The translations under genes and the position numbers were made by a program. Under the pieces are notes generated by a model. It was not told the DNA's origin. It saw only the letters and a program-made list of their open reading frames with translations, and did no database searches. Below, piece after piece: positions 47,993-59,139 of a DNA stretch of 64,000 nt. Every line of letters starts with the position of its first letter. Within the stretch, counting starts at the first letter, position 1. The DNA is from Homalodisca vitripennis (lineage: Eukaryota; Arthropoda; Insecta; Hemiptera; Cicadellidae): positions 144,649,001 to 144,713,000 of the forward strand of contig NC_060212.1 in NCBI RefSeq assembly GCF_021130785.1. The letters run 5' to 3'.

Positions 47993-50900
47993 CTGAAAGT
48001 ACAATAAATAAATTTACAAAATTTAGACAACTGTATAAAATGGAAAAATTTTCATGTGTATAAAATGTTTTAAACTGATATCGGCTGTAATCCTTGATCA
48101 ATGAAGAACTGATAAGTGTGTGTATAATCTGATGTTATAAATCAAATTTAGATCAGAAAGAGGATGATTAGTAAGCATTGCCAATACATTAAATATAAAA
48201 AATTATATTTGCTAGGTAGAGTGAGATTCTTTAATGCTAATTTTCAGTTCTAAGATTCAGACTCCTGGATAGGAACTGCAGGGGTTTAATAGTTATCCTA
48301 ATATATGTTTATCTATTTTCATATCATGCTGTAAACTTCGTAACATTCATAACTTAGATTTGTTCTGTGGCTGATTAGTCTATAACAGGGAACTCGTGGC
48401 AGATACAGGCATGCTTAGTTTTTGTACAAGCACCTGTTGTTGTTGCTACTTCAGGTCATTTAAGATGGAATAAAGAGATCATTTCCAGAATTTAGAGGTT
48501 TACTACAATGAATATTTTCAACCTTCTGAAGGATGGTCAACAAGATTCTCTTGGCCAGTGATTCATAAGAATTCTGATTGCTATATTTTGGTGGATAAGG
48601 AACCGCTGTGATTTGCCCCTTGTAGTGCCTCCTTAGACAGTAATTCTAAATCGCAGGTGTGATTCATTTACTGGGGTCATATAAGACAACTTTGGTCTAT
48701 ACATTTTCTGTGTTACTAGTGCTTTTAACACTGTGGATTACATAAATCACTCAGCTGAGTTTTATTTAACAAGCTTGTTTTCTTGGCAGTACTGTGTTGC
48801 CATATTCACTATAGTATAGCTATTTCAAGTTTTTACTGGTTTTCTTTTAACTAGCACAAGCATGTACCATCAGTGTACAACAGTGTGTCGCTGTAGTTTT
48901 GCATTTATCTAGGAAATTTATTTCTGTGTAAAATGAACAGGACTAGACTCAGTACAGATCCTTGTGGTACACCATGATTAAATGGCAGGTGGTAGTGACT
49001 TTATTTGGTTTGTTATACTATTACTTACATGGCTTATTTCAATTATTTGGCTTCATCTTCTTGTTAACCTTTGATCCACTCTGTTTCGACGATTTTTCTG
49101 TTTACCCTAAGAATAACAAGTTTTCTTGATCTGTTTTTTACTCAACCAGGCCGATGAGATCTATTGTTGATCTACGAGACTGAAATCAAGCTGCTGGATG
49201 TAAGCAGTTAGTTATAATGTTGACTGTGGCAGACACCATAGTACATGCTTTATTGTGAGAGTAGTCAAGATCACTCAATTCAAACTTGTAGTGAAGGCAT
49301 TACGTCACAAAGTGTTAAATTTGATCAGTATACTATTAAAGCAGATAGAAAACATTCTAGAAGTGAATGAATCATTTATATCATGAATTAGGTGACCAGT
49401 TATTTCTTTACAGAATATTAGTATTTTCGTAGAGACAATATCCAGCTGAAGACTTAATTTTCAGTGATTTATTAGTCTATTTACCTCTTTTCGGGCTGTA
49501 CATTTTGAACACCTGGATTAGGGCATAGTAGTATTTGTCATTATTTATTTGGAATTGATGATTTGCATTATCATCTTTTAATTTTAATTTTCCAATGCTA
49601 CACATTATCTTAACATCTCAGGTACTTCAATCAAATATCTTATTATTTTCTTAGCAAAGCTGACTTTCTTTAGTAAATCTCATTTTCCAAATGAAAAATC
49701 ATTCATCATTTATTCTGATTTTTGTATTGTCATAATCATTCATTAATTTCGTTCCCACTATATTGTATAGGTGTACTACTCCAACAAATGTATTATCTCA
49801 TCTCTAGTGTTGTAGGGTAAAAAAAGAGTTTGCTATTTTGCTTGGTTTTGTCATTTAGGAGGGCTATTCTAAAAGTAACCGTCATTTGGTTATTAAAAAT
49901 ACACCTAATCAGATAAATATATTTTATTGAAAACTACATATTTCCTCTATTTTTACTTCTAATTGCTGCTAATATTTAAGCACTTATTATATCTTCAAAC
50001 TAACTTAGAAATACCTACTTCAACAAATTCTACCACCAACATAAATCTTTACTCCAAATAGACCTGTTATCAGCTTGATAAACTAGTCTATTTTCTTCAG
50101 CCATTTTAATCCTTAGATGGTATGAGACTGCTTGATAATGGTAATTAAATTGAAATATATATATATAATTTCAATAAACATTGAATCGCAAAAAGTACTT
50201 GCTCCGCCGGGAGTCGAACCCGGATCTCTCACTTGCCTGGTGAATGTGCTACCATTACACCACAGAGAGCTTACTTTTTCCGATTCAATTATTTTGTATT
50301 TGGCCGTATCTGTCACATATGCGTTTAACCTGTTGACGAGTGCGCACGGCATTTGCCGTGCCCCTATGACGGTCCATACTGAGTGACTCATTGACCAGTG
50401 ACAGACTGTTAGGGAGTAAAACAAAAAAAAACTTTTAAATGTTAATAAACTTGTTTATTATAGTTTAAATGTATATAAAAATACATTGTAGATTGTTAAA
50501 AGCAATATCCTCGTTTTAAAACTTTGCTAATATGTGATACTGCTCAAAACAAGGATATATACAAAGGGCGACCTCACATGTTGAACATTCATAGCTGGTT
50601 TCTTTTATTCTTTGTCCAGTTTGAGTAGTGTGTTTGCATGAACACGTAGCACTGCCTGAGTAGTTTTCGCTTCTTCGCGTTATTCTTGGGGAGTGGCCTT
50701 ATAAAATGGCGACCTTGGAGGCGTAGCTGGTCTTGTGTCCCGCCTCCGCAAAATAGTTTTTTAAGTTATCACCAGGTGCCACCACGATACAGCACTAGCA
50801 ACACTGTACAGAGACACTATTAGGAACAACTGAAAAGTTCCAAAAATCTCCGCTAGACGTCACAGTAAGTCAGTGAGAACGAATTGACAGTCTTTAGTCT

Positions 50901-51743
50901 GCAACGGAAAATGCCGTGCCTCCTCATACGGGACCAAACGGCAAATGCCGTGCGCACTCATTTGGGTATGTTTTGCTGCACTCGTCAACAGGTTAAATAA
51001 GCAAACTAACATATGATTGGAAGACCAAATACCTGTCAAACGACTTTTATTTACATTAAATTGTATAAATGGCAATAGCCTTATTTAATTTCAATAAACA
51101 TTGAATCGCAAAAAGTACTTGCTCCGCTGGGAGTCGAACCCGGATCTCTCACTTGCCTGGTGAATGTGCTACCATTACACCACAGAGCGCTTACTTTTAT
51201 TTTAAATTTTTATGTTTATTGAAATTAAATAAGGCTATTGCCATTTATACAATTTAATGTATATATATATTTGAAAAATTGGTTTCACAACACGCATTAG
51301 GCCACCAACAAAATTTTGAACAATGTTATTCATTGAGAGGTATTTGCAAAGTACCAGAAGATGGAAACAAAATTTACTTAGAAAATTTAGAACAGGCACA
51401 TCAGTTAATATTAAAATCAAAAGTACCCTTTGGTCTGAATAAAAGATGAAATAATCAATTGTTTTTGTTATTATTATTCTTTTTCTAAATTATTTTTCTA
51501 AATTCTTTCCTCTGTTCATGATATTTCTCTTTGGTGTTAATCACATGTTCAAAAATTCCTGTTTATTTATTTATTTATGCAAATGTTTATTTATTTACTT
51601 GTGTAAATTTTGTTGCTGTGTTATTTTTGTTTTATACCTTTTATTATACCTTTTTGAAAACGGCAAAGCCGAAATATTAAAGGAAATTTAAACTAAGAAG
51701 TCTAATTTGTTATAATAGAGCAATTCTGCATCATACAACAAAG

Positions 51744-51808
<65 letters not shown>

Positions 51809-54800
51809 TAGATCCATTTATTCTGGTATAAAGAACTTAAAACTCATTTATATAATTTTAAAAGGCCAAATATGAGCCTGACCATACCTGAGCCATCATT
51901 CCTAAAAATGCCCAAATTTTGAAGGTTCTAAGAGGCACACTGACAAGGTACTCGTGGAAAAAGGCACTGGTGAAGAATACCATGATGCTTGCCATGTTTT
52001 TGCTATATCCCAGGCCAACCATTGGCAGATACAGATGTCTGAAATTAAATAATACACAGTAATTTTCTTTTCAACTTATATAAAATAGTTAAAACTGTTT
52101 TCTAATTAATTGGAACACTATGATTTCTATGAAATTTTAAGTAATATTGCTTAGTAAATAAAAATTGTGTATTTACGTTAAACATGAACATACCATTAAT
52201 TTTAGATTGATCTATTCTCACAGACAGAAAACAGGGAATATGGGATTTGTTCCATCTGCATAATAAAAGCCTTTGGTTACATGTAAATATTTAACCACTA
52301 AATGCTATTGCCATATATTTAAAACTCAATTAGTTTTATTTGGAGACTAGTGTTATGATTTATAGAGCATTCTTTACAGAAGTGCCCTACACAGGACTTC
52401 CATTATTTGCTTTCTTTACTTCTCATGGAAATAAATTTGTTCATATTGTGCATCTAATCCAGTTCTATTTGAAAATTGTAATTGTTTTCATACAAAAGAA
52501 GAGATACTTAGAGTACAACCTCGTTTATCTGTGTTAATTGTATTGATGTGATCCATGCAAATAAAAATCTGGAAATACAGGAAAAATAATAGATAAGAGA
52601 TAATAACAAATTTTTTGGTTAAATAAAGCAGTATAAGAGAACCAGTTCATTATTTTGTTTTACAGAGATAAATTATAGAGATAGCAAATAAATTATTTGT
52701 TGTCTATTTTGTTGAATTTTTAAACACTGGTTTCAGGAAATATTTTCACACCTACTGGTGTTTCAAGACCATACTTTTTGCTGACAAAGTGTCGGAGTGT
52801 TGCTCAAAATAAAACACCAGCTGGTCTAGCTGAGCCGTGGCATCAAAATGATTTGCCATGACATTTTCCTGTTCCTTTATTGTCAAAATTGATTTCGCAT
52901 TGATGCTGTTGTCGTCTAAAGCCAATCATTTACATCACTCTAGTTTACAATGATCAAAGCTTTTGTAGGTCTACTACAACATTAATAATTTGTTTATGCA
53001 CAGTATTCTGAACACCAAACATGTATCAACAAAAATAACAAATTACACCAAAAATGTTCAAAAATGGTTAATTCTTTAAAAAATTGGACTTCCTCCACTC
53101 CGTAAAGCCGATCCAGATAATCTGGAGATTCAGATAAATGAGGTTGTACTGTAGATGTATATGTATATAAATACTTTTCTATATTTACTTATATATGTAC
53201 GTGGGTGAATAAAAAGTCAGAACCCTCTTCTTTTTTTGTTTTTTAAGTTTATATATGGAAATATCCTTTGGGTAGTGGTCCAATGTGAAAAGGAAGTTTC
53301 ATTTGATGATTTTGAACATTTTGTTTGTGTCTCCAAAAAATGCAGGATTTTGGGGGCAACTCAAAAATTTCAAATGTATACCCTTCACAAGTGACCCCAG
53401 AATCAGAAACAGAAATAATTTATTTTCAGTAATAAAAAACTTTTATTTGAAATAACTCACATATTAAAAATAATAACAATCAAATAAGGTCGCTTAATAT
53501 AATTTACATATTGGTACAATCTGACAGAAATTCTTGTACAATACATGGACACCTCTCCCACAAAATTATTTTATCTTTTTTTCAAAAATGTTTCGAGTTG
53601 GATAGGTTTTTCAGGTGCTGAGGTAGTGCGTTATAGAGCCACAGAGCTGAATTGTTCATGCCCTTTTCAACAAGTGTCAATCTATGGATCGGGTAGACTA
53701 TGTTACCCTTGTGGGGGGTATTGTACTGATGGTTAAATGAAGTTTCTGCAAAAAATGGGGTTTAGTACAGAAAGTTAAAACTTCAAGTACAAAGATACTT
53801 AGAAGAGTGAGGAGATTCAGTTGCTGAAAAAGGCTTACAGCGAGCACGATGACCAGATCCTTACATAATGCAAATAATCCTCTTTAGGAGTCTAAATACT
53901 GTTAAAATTTCACTAGATGACCCTCCGAATCCAACAGCATATTTTAATCTACTGTACACGGAATCATAATATATTTGAAGGATAGTATCTTTACCAATTA
54001 CAGGCATTAATACTTAAAAAGCGAAAATAATTTAAGACACCGTTGTGCATAGGGTATCAATATGTTTAGACCAGTTGAGTTTATCATCTAAAATTACACC
54101 AAGAAGAGGAGCAGACCTTGATGGGCTGGTACCATTTACGCTGAAACTCAATCACAGAAATAAGGTGAGAAAATCATAATCTTAGTTTTCTCTTCATTTA
54201 AGTGAAGACCAAGTTACTTAAACCATCCATTAAAGTCACAATATGACTGATTCATGATAACATCACAACAAGAAGACAGAGCAGTTGTTCATATTGAAAG
54301 GAAGGTCATTTATGTATATAGAAAATAGAAAAGGAAAAGTATGAAGCCTTGGGGTATTCCTGAACTGACTCTCATTCAACCCACTTGAAATTAAACTGCT
54401 TGATTCCTTTCAGAGAGGTAGGAGAAAAGAAGTGAGAGAGCCTTATTCATCTATGTTTAAAAATGGATCCAGATACTAAAAACTTATTTTCTTAAGTATT
54501 TCGTTGTCACAAGTCTACCAGGATATACAACATTAAATCGCCTTCCTGTCTCATGATAATTTTCATTCAAAGCCCTAAAATAAATATAATTTTTTTTATC
54601 ATCGTGACTACAGAGCATTATTACTCATAGGCAGTAATTAGAGAATATTATTTCAAAGTAAGAATGACAAAGCAATAGAAAATCAATAACTGTAATAGCA
54701 CTAAAACACAACAAATTTCTCAAAACAGTAACCACACAATAATTATCCACTGGATAATAACCACTCAAATAGTATGACCTGTTCTGACGAGATTAAAACA

Positions 54801-55517
54801 AAGAAGGGACTTTTTTGTACTAAACTGTAGTTTGAACCGGGAAACCCAGACACTCATTGTGAATAAACTTTTTATCAGTTTACTTTATAATCTTCATTGG
54901 ATCCTTCATTCATTTTATTCCTAACTGATTCAGAACACAAACGATCATGCATTTTTGAGGGACACAAAGAATGTTAAAAATCAGCAAATGTAACTTTCTT
55001 TCCACATTGCACTACTACCCAAAGTGTATATAAACTTTACCCGTATAAAACTTAAAAAACAAAAAAAAAAGAAGAGGGTCCTGTATTTTTATTCACCCTG
55101 TATATGGGCTATGAAAATGTTTCCCATTAATTTTATGACAAAATAATAAAAACTGTCTAAATAAGATAATGCACAGAACATACCGCACAGCCCAAAGGTG
55201 AACTGGAGTGTTCCAACTACGCCAGAACACATCAATGTTCTTTGCGTTCCACCAATCGCTGTAAAAATTGCGGTCAGCAAAATGTAGGAGCTCACCAACC
55301 AAGTTCAAGAAAGAATGGAACAAGAGGTAGAAAAATATTAGCCAGAGAAGATGATTTGGGATCTGAAAATACAATTTATTAAATAGTAAACTTTAGTTAC
55401 TAGTTCTGATAAAAATAAAAACAAAGTATTATAACAACTAATATTATCATGAATGATGAAAAAAATACTTACAGCAAGTTTCAGTAGTCTCTCTGTAGCT
55501 TTAACAATATCCATATT
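47816..55517 (-). CDS. DGAT1: DGAT1, diacylglycerol O-acyltransferase 1 (C-terminal four exons)
   Basis: DGAT1 is an ER multipass enzyme of the MBOAT family that joins acyl-CoA to diacylglycerol, the last step of triacylglycerol synthesis. The exons on the - strand are 55517-55473, 55362-55184, 52038-51888 and 47992-47816. All have GT/AG and matching phases, giving about 183 residues. Conserved lines are [39 protein letters not shown] (the FYxDWWN acyl-CoA motif), [14 protein letters not shown] (with the MBOAT catalytic His) and [20 protein letters not shown] ending [16 protein letters not shown]. The N-terminal exons (about 300 residues) were not found up to 64000 and probably lie beyond the window. 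The large last introns hold repeats. Confidence 0.92.
48480..49300 (-). mobile_element. decayed LINE fragment, same family as 5.2 kb copy
   Basis: On the - strand, pieces of RT remain: [11 protein letters not shown] (matching [10 protein letters not shown]), an LLYTDGT-like YADD remnant, and near the 3' end [14 protein letters not shown] followed by [11 protein letters not shown]. The last two match RAIRTLCDLSPRESC and KILTIVNL of the intact copy. Many frameshifts. Boundaries are approximate. Confidence 0.6.
49301..50161. other. DGAT1 last intron, unannotated part
   Basis: No gene. GAGGGCTATTCTAAAAGTAA at 49859-49878 resembles a mariner terminal sequence without a visible partner. A TA run is at 50156-50166. 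Confidence 0.4.
50162..50328 (-). repeat. tRNA-like repeat with flanking inverted repeat, copy 2
   Basis: The - strand core reads TGGTGTAATGGTAGCACATT (A box) and GGGTTCGACTCC (B box). The anticodon-type loop CAGGCAA lacks the universal T33, and the acceptor has mismatches, so it is not a normal tRNA. It is flanked by ATTGAATCGCAAAAAGTA (50180-50197) and TACTTTTTCCGATTCAAT (50272-50289), 17 of 18 complementary. The repeat continues rightward as far as the TTAA at 50325, where an element is inserted. Confidence 0.7.
50329..50992. mobile_element. piggyBac-like non-autonomous element inside a tRNA-like repeat
   Basis: TTAA lies at 50325-50328 and 50993-50996. Both ends read CCTGTTGACGAGTGC with minor change (right: CCTGTTGACGAGTGCAGC). 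Subterminal palindromes GCACGGCATTTGCCGTGC (left) and GGCAAATGCCGTGC (right) mark both ends. Closing the insertion gives GCGTTTAAATAAG, like GTGTTTAAATAAC in copy 1 at 37.6 kb, so the host repeat was there first. Confidence 0.82.
51054..51259. repeat. 48-bp perfect palindromic arms around tRNA-like core, copy 3
   Basis: The arms at 51054-51101 and 51212-51259 are exact reverse complements, starting CATTAAATTGTATAAATGGC. The loop of about 110 bp holds the third tRNA-like core (- strand, nearly identical to copy 2). The arm sequence corresponds to the left flank seen with copies 1 and 2, so here the flank has been copied in inverted orientation on the right in place of the usual ATTATTTTG flank. 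Confidence 0.85.
51747..51806. repeat. TA dinucleotide microsatellite
   Basis: About 30 uninterrupted AT units, 80 bp before (on +) the DGAT1 exon at 51888. Confidence 0.95.
51888..52038 (-). CDS. DGAT1: DGAT1 exon with catalytic histidine
   Basis: It encodes [20 protein letters not shown] then [20 protein letters not shown] and [10 protein letters not shown]. The [10 protein letters not shown] line carries the MBOAT catalytic His. The acceptor is TAATTTCAG and the donor CTCAG|GTATGG. Confidence 0.93.
52511..53151. mobile_element. pogo-type MITE
   Basis: The inward ends GAGTACAACCTCGTTTATCT and CAGTACAACCTCATTTATCT are next to TA on both sides. CAGT-initial ends and TA duplication are typical of pogo/Tigger elements. 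No transposase was seen. It lies in the DGAT1 intron. Confidence 0.65.
53200..55100. mobile_element. TA-flanked DNA transposon with nested LINE
   Basis: The ends CGTGGGTGAATAAAAAGTCA and CAGGGTGAATAAAAATACAG are inverted and continue into ACCCTCTTCTTTTTTT on both sides. TA flanks lie at 53198-53199 and 55101-55102. The interior is largely occupied by an antisense LINE fragment. No transposase frame is recognisable. It is Tc1/mariner-like by target site only. The right end lies about 80 bp from a DGAT1 exon. Confidence 0.65.
53395..54420 (-). mobile_element. decayed LINE fragment
   Basis: On the - strand: [19 protein letters not shown] near 54290-54345, [15 protein letters not shown] near 54060-54110, and further 3' a degraded thumb region. 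A LINE-like 3' end (…AATAAATTATTTCTG-like) lies at 53395-53430. The RT frame is badly broken. It is a different family from the 5.2-kb LINE. Confidence 0.6.
55184..55362 (-). CDS. DGAT1: DGAT1 exon with FYxDWWN motif
   Basis: It encodes [40 protein letters not shown] and [19 protein letters not shown] plus the first two bases of Arg. The acceptor is TTTTCAG and the donor TGCG|GTATGT. Confidence 0.93.
55473..55517 (-). CDS. DGAT1: DGAT1 45-bp exon
   Basis: It encodes the 15 residues [15 protein letters not shown], which align to the 'MDF..IIERLLKLA' line of DGAT1. The acceptor is TTTTACAG and the donor GCT|GTAAGT. It is in phase 0 on both sides. Confidence 0.88.
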
Positions 55518-55639
55518 CTGTAAAACAAAACTCATATAAATAGGAGGACACAGATAGAAACAAATTAATTAACACTTGGAATATAAAAATATTTCTTCAT
55601 GCTCAGTTGAGAGAAGATAAGTTTTGTAATAATTGAAAT

Positions 55640-55955
55640 ATTAATTTATTCTCATGGATTTACATGTAGGTACTCAATATCTAAAAAACCATCTAAGATA
55701 CAACAACATTTTTCACAACAAACGTTTAGGAAATGTTACAATGATTCTAGAGCACTTTTTCTTTCCCCCCTTAGCTTTATAAATAATGAAATTGTACATT
55801 TTTTTGAAGATATAATAGCTTCCATATCAAAATGAAGTGGTGTACCAAGCAACGAACTTAGCTGATATATTTACAAAATAAATTTTTGTACCAAGTTTCA
55901 ATTTGTTTGAGAAATAAAAAACATTGTCTTGGGCAGTTATTGTTTCCACAAACTG

Positions 55956-56003
<48 letters not shown>
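55640..56003 (+). repeat. unclassified dispersed repeat, copy 2, with TA tail
   Basis: It shares ordered blocks with 14930-15262 over more than 300 bp and ends in a TA microsatellite at about 55964-56003. A TA-rich tail in both copies suggests tail-mediated retrotransposition or a repeat-targeted element. Confidence 0.6.
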
Positions 56004-56009
<6 letters not shown>

Positions 56010-56492
56010 TTCACAAAAGGGTGTGACAAACTTCTGTGGTGATAGTATTAATCATTTTCAAGCAAAAAATGTCCTATAAGTATAGATTAAAAATGTTCAC
56101 TAGCCGCAATTTTGTATTTTTTTAAAAAAATTAATTTCTCTAGAACGATTAAATCTGAGGAAACCAAATTTGGCACATAGATTTGAGTAGATAAGAGGAA
56201 AAAATAATAATTGTGTTATTTTCTTTAATATTAACAAAATGGCATATGTTGAAAATTTTTTAAGTCAAATAACAAAAAAGCCTGTATAGTTTTTTGAGCA
56301 ACTTCATTAAAATTCCAACGGTATTTGTTTTAACGAAATTATCAGTACATAAGCGAAAATGACCACTGGAAAAATATGCTAGCACAAGCTGGGAGCAACA
56401 AACATGTCACAGTTGACAGGTATTAGTGCTTATGCGTTGCTTGTGCTCGCTTACGCGTTGACGGATTTTGTTAGATAAAGTACCATTGGAAT
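56004..56492. other. unannotated
   Basis: GGGTATTCACAAAAGGGTGT at 56004-56023 looks like the end of some element, but no partner was found. Confidence 0.3.
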
Positions 56493-56496
56493 TTAA

Positions 56497-57953
56497 CCCT
56501 TTTAGGACCAGACCAAAATTTGACATGTGCAAAGAATATTTTTGTGTTTTTCTGGCCATGCTCCAAGAACTGTGCGATTTTTCAAGCGTTTGAGAGAAAA
56601 ATCATATCTTCAGAACTAATTACTGTACAGATTTGTTTTTAGGCTTAAAATGTTTATAATTAAATTGCTCATTGTGAAAAAATAAATTTAAGTCATTATA
56701 TAGCAAAAAACAATTTGATTTATCTGTTTATCAAATAAAAAAAAGAAAAAAATTAAAAAAATTGAGTTTGATCTTCAATAACTACCAAAAATAAGAATAA
56801 ACTATATGTGGGAAATGGTATTTATTAGTTCTACATATAATTCTCTATAACTGCACAAAATTTGAAAGCCCTGGAATAAAAAATAAAAAGTTTGTAAATG
56901 AATTAAATTTTTCTGTAACACTGGTTAAAACACACTTTTCAGCATTAGCCTAACGTACAAAACCTTATAGGCTACTAAGGATATTATTCGGTACTTTGGG
57001 ATTATACCGATCACACCAGTATGAAGAACACAAAAATATACATTTATAGAAACAAACATGATAGAACGAAAAAACAACTCTTTAATTACAAAATTACAAC
57101 GATTATCAATAATTGTTAATGGGGTCAGATTCCGTTATATGCCCCCAACGCTTAAAATTTTTTCAATGACTTAGAACGTTATAAAATGATGTAGTTGAGT
57201 AACAGAACTAACATTCCATCAATCAACAAGCGTTTCCAGGTATTGTGATCGGTATTGTTGTCGCTGTTATCTTATCTTTCTCGAGAATCCCGATTACGGC
57301 AGGCCGCGCGGCATCACATCACATGATTATTTAAGTTTTTTGCGCGGTACATAAAAACAAGTTGTGTGTGTTTTTTTCAATAAAGAGTTTAGTTTTTGTG
57401 TTTGTAGAAATGTAGGGGTAAAACACGGAAGTACAACAAAGCGACGCACCAGCTGAACGGGCGGCGAGACTCTGCAATCACGTTGTCTACTAGACCGTTC
57501 GACTTTGACCTCTGTCTGAGGATGGGGAGGGGTTTGCGATAAGACAATTCCTGTTTTATATTGACGAAATTTGTTCTACGCTAATCTAGTAATCAGTAGA
57601 AGCAAAATGTCAAATAACGATTCATGTCTGGGTGTGGTCGGTATAATCCCAAAGTACCCTGACAACATTACGATGCAACATGGCCGTAAAATATTTTTTT
57701 TTGACCAAGCTGATGATTCCAAAGACGTTTAAAATTTGATATCATAGTAAGAAATATACAGGGAATAGAAAAATAGTATATTTATTCCATATAGAAGATT
57801 AAAATATCTCTTAAAAAATACGAAAATTCCGCCGGCGATAAATCAGACGGCTGGTCCTTTTCGTATAGTACGCCGCCGGCGATAAATCAGACGGTTGGTC
57901 TTTTTCGCATAGTACGCCGCTGGCGATAAACCAGACGGTTGGTCCTTAAAGGG
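56497..57953. mobile_element. piggyBac-like non-autonomous element, 1.46 kb
   Basis: The left flank is TTAA 56493-56496. The right flank CTAA (57954-57957, strand-read TTAG) is one base off. The ends are CCCTTTTAGGACCAGACC and CCCTTTAAGGACCAACCG. The GC-rich right end contains three 44-bp tandem repeats. No transposase. Confidence 0.65.
57829..57948. repeat. three 44-bp tandem repeats at an element end
   Basis: Units start at 57829, 57873 and 57917, each CCGC(C/T)GGCGATAAA followed by (T/C)CAGACGG(C/T)TGGTC. The last unit runs into the terminal GGTCCTTAAAGGG, so the repeat includes the terminal sequence itself. This looks like amplification of the element's end. Confidence 0.85.
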
Positions 57954-58101
57954 CTAAAAAATTGAAAAGTTGATATCTTGTAAAATTGTTATAATCTATG
58001 TAAAACAGCTGATGCCTATCAAAAGACAATATATAGCTCAAAACGTTTCGGAACAAGTTCATTATTTACTACGGACAGACAGGCATCACCTACACATTTC
58101 T

Positions 58102-58455
58102 TTCTATTCATACATAAATTATACAATGATCACTCTCCATATGTGGTCCATACACAACACAAATTTACTGATGAACATAAGCAGCTTTAGATTTGTCTTA
58201 TTACCACATTTAATGAGATTTTCTATTCATACATAAATTATACAATGATCACTCTCCATATGTGGTCCATACACAACACAAATTTACTGATGAACATAAG
58301 CAGCTTTAGATTTGTCTTATTACCACATTTAATGAGATTTTCTATTCATACATAAATTATACAATGATCACTCTCCATATGTGGTCCATACACAACACAA
58401 ATTTACTGATGAATGTAAGCAGCTTTAGGTTTATCATATTACCACATTTAATGGA
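58102..58455. repeat. three 119-bp tandem repeats
   Basis: Units start at 58102, 58221 and 58340 (TTCTATTCATACATAAATTA). Units 1 and 2 look identical; unit 3 diverges towards its end. The array is short and may be a recent local duplication. Confidence 0.9.
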
Positions 58456-59139
58456 ATTTTCAAAATATTATTACCCATTTTGATAGGTTAAAGTAAATAA
58501 ATAACAATCGGTAACACTTTTTAACCACTGCAGCTCAAGGCTTACTAACCCACTGCATGCATCAATACAGTGAACATTCTGTTCTGTTCTTCCCAGTACT
58601 TCCTATGCTATACCAAAAAAAGGTTATCATCTAGACAATCCTTGATTTTAGCTTAATTATAAAATATAATCTAGGATGAAATTTCAGCTTCTTTTATAAG
58701 GATGTTAAGTAATGCAACTGACCTTAAGTCATGCTTCCTAGGGATGGATTGGTTTTATTTATCTAGTTCTAAATAAAAACAAATTTATGTTTATAGAAAA
58801 AAAAGAATATGCTTATTGTATCAAGAAAAGGTACCCGACACTGTTGGATTATAAAGTAACACTACATTATTAATCAGTGCTATTCCCAAAAGCGTACTAG
58901 TGTGTTTATCATTAAGTACAATAAAAAAGCACACTTAAAATATAGTTTGAGAAGAGTTTATTGCCATCTATTATATACAGGGCAAACTATTTATTGCCAC
59001 CATAGAACTATTCTTTACAAAATCTGAATTGGTTTGCTCAAACTGTTAAGGCATAGTTTGTGTAAACCCACACAAACATAACATAGAGCATTGTTTGTCT
59101 TAATTGTATAATTAATATAATAAACACATACCTATTTGT
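58456..59139. other. unannotated
   Basis: AT-rich, no gene seen. No upstream DGAT1 exon could be identified. Confidence 0.4.

Noticed and set aside
49859..49890. Mariner-like terminal motif
   Set aside because: No second end and no transposase nearby; at most a fragment.
50205..50275. Possible real tRNA (A and B boxes good)
   Set aside because: Lacks T33, has acceptor mismatches, and occurs in several repeat copies.
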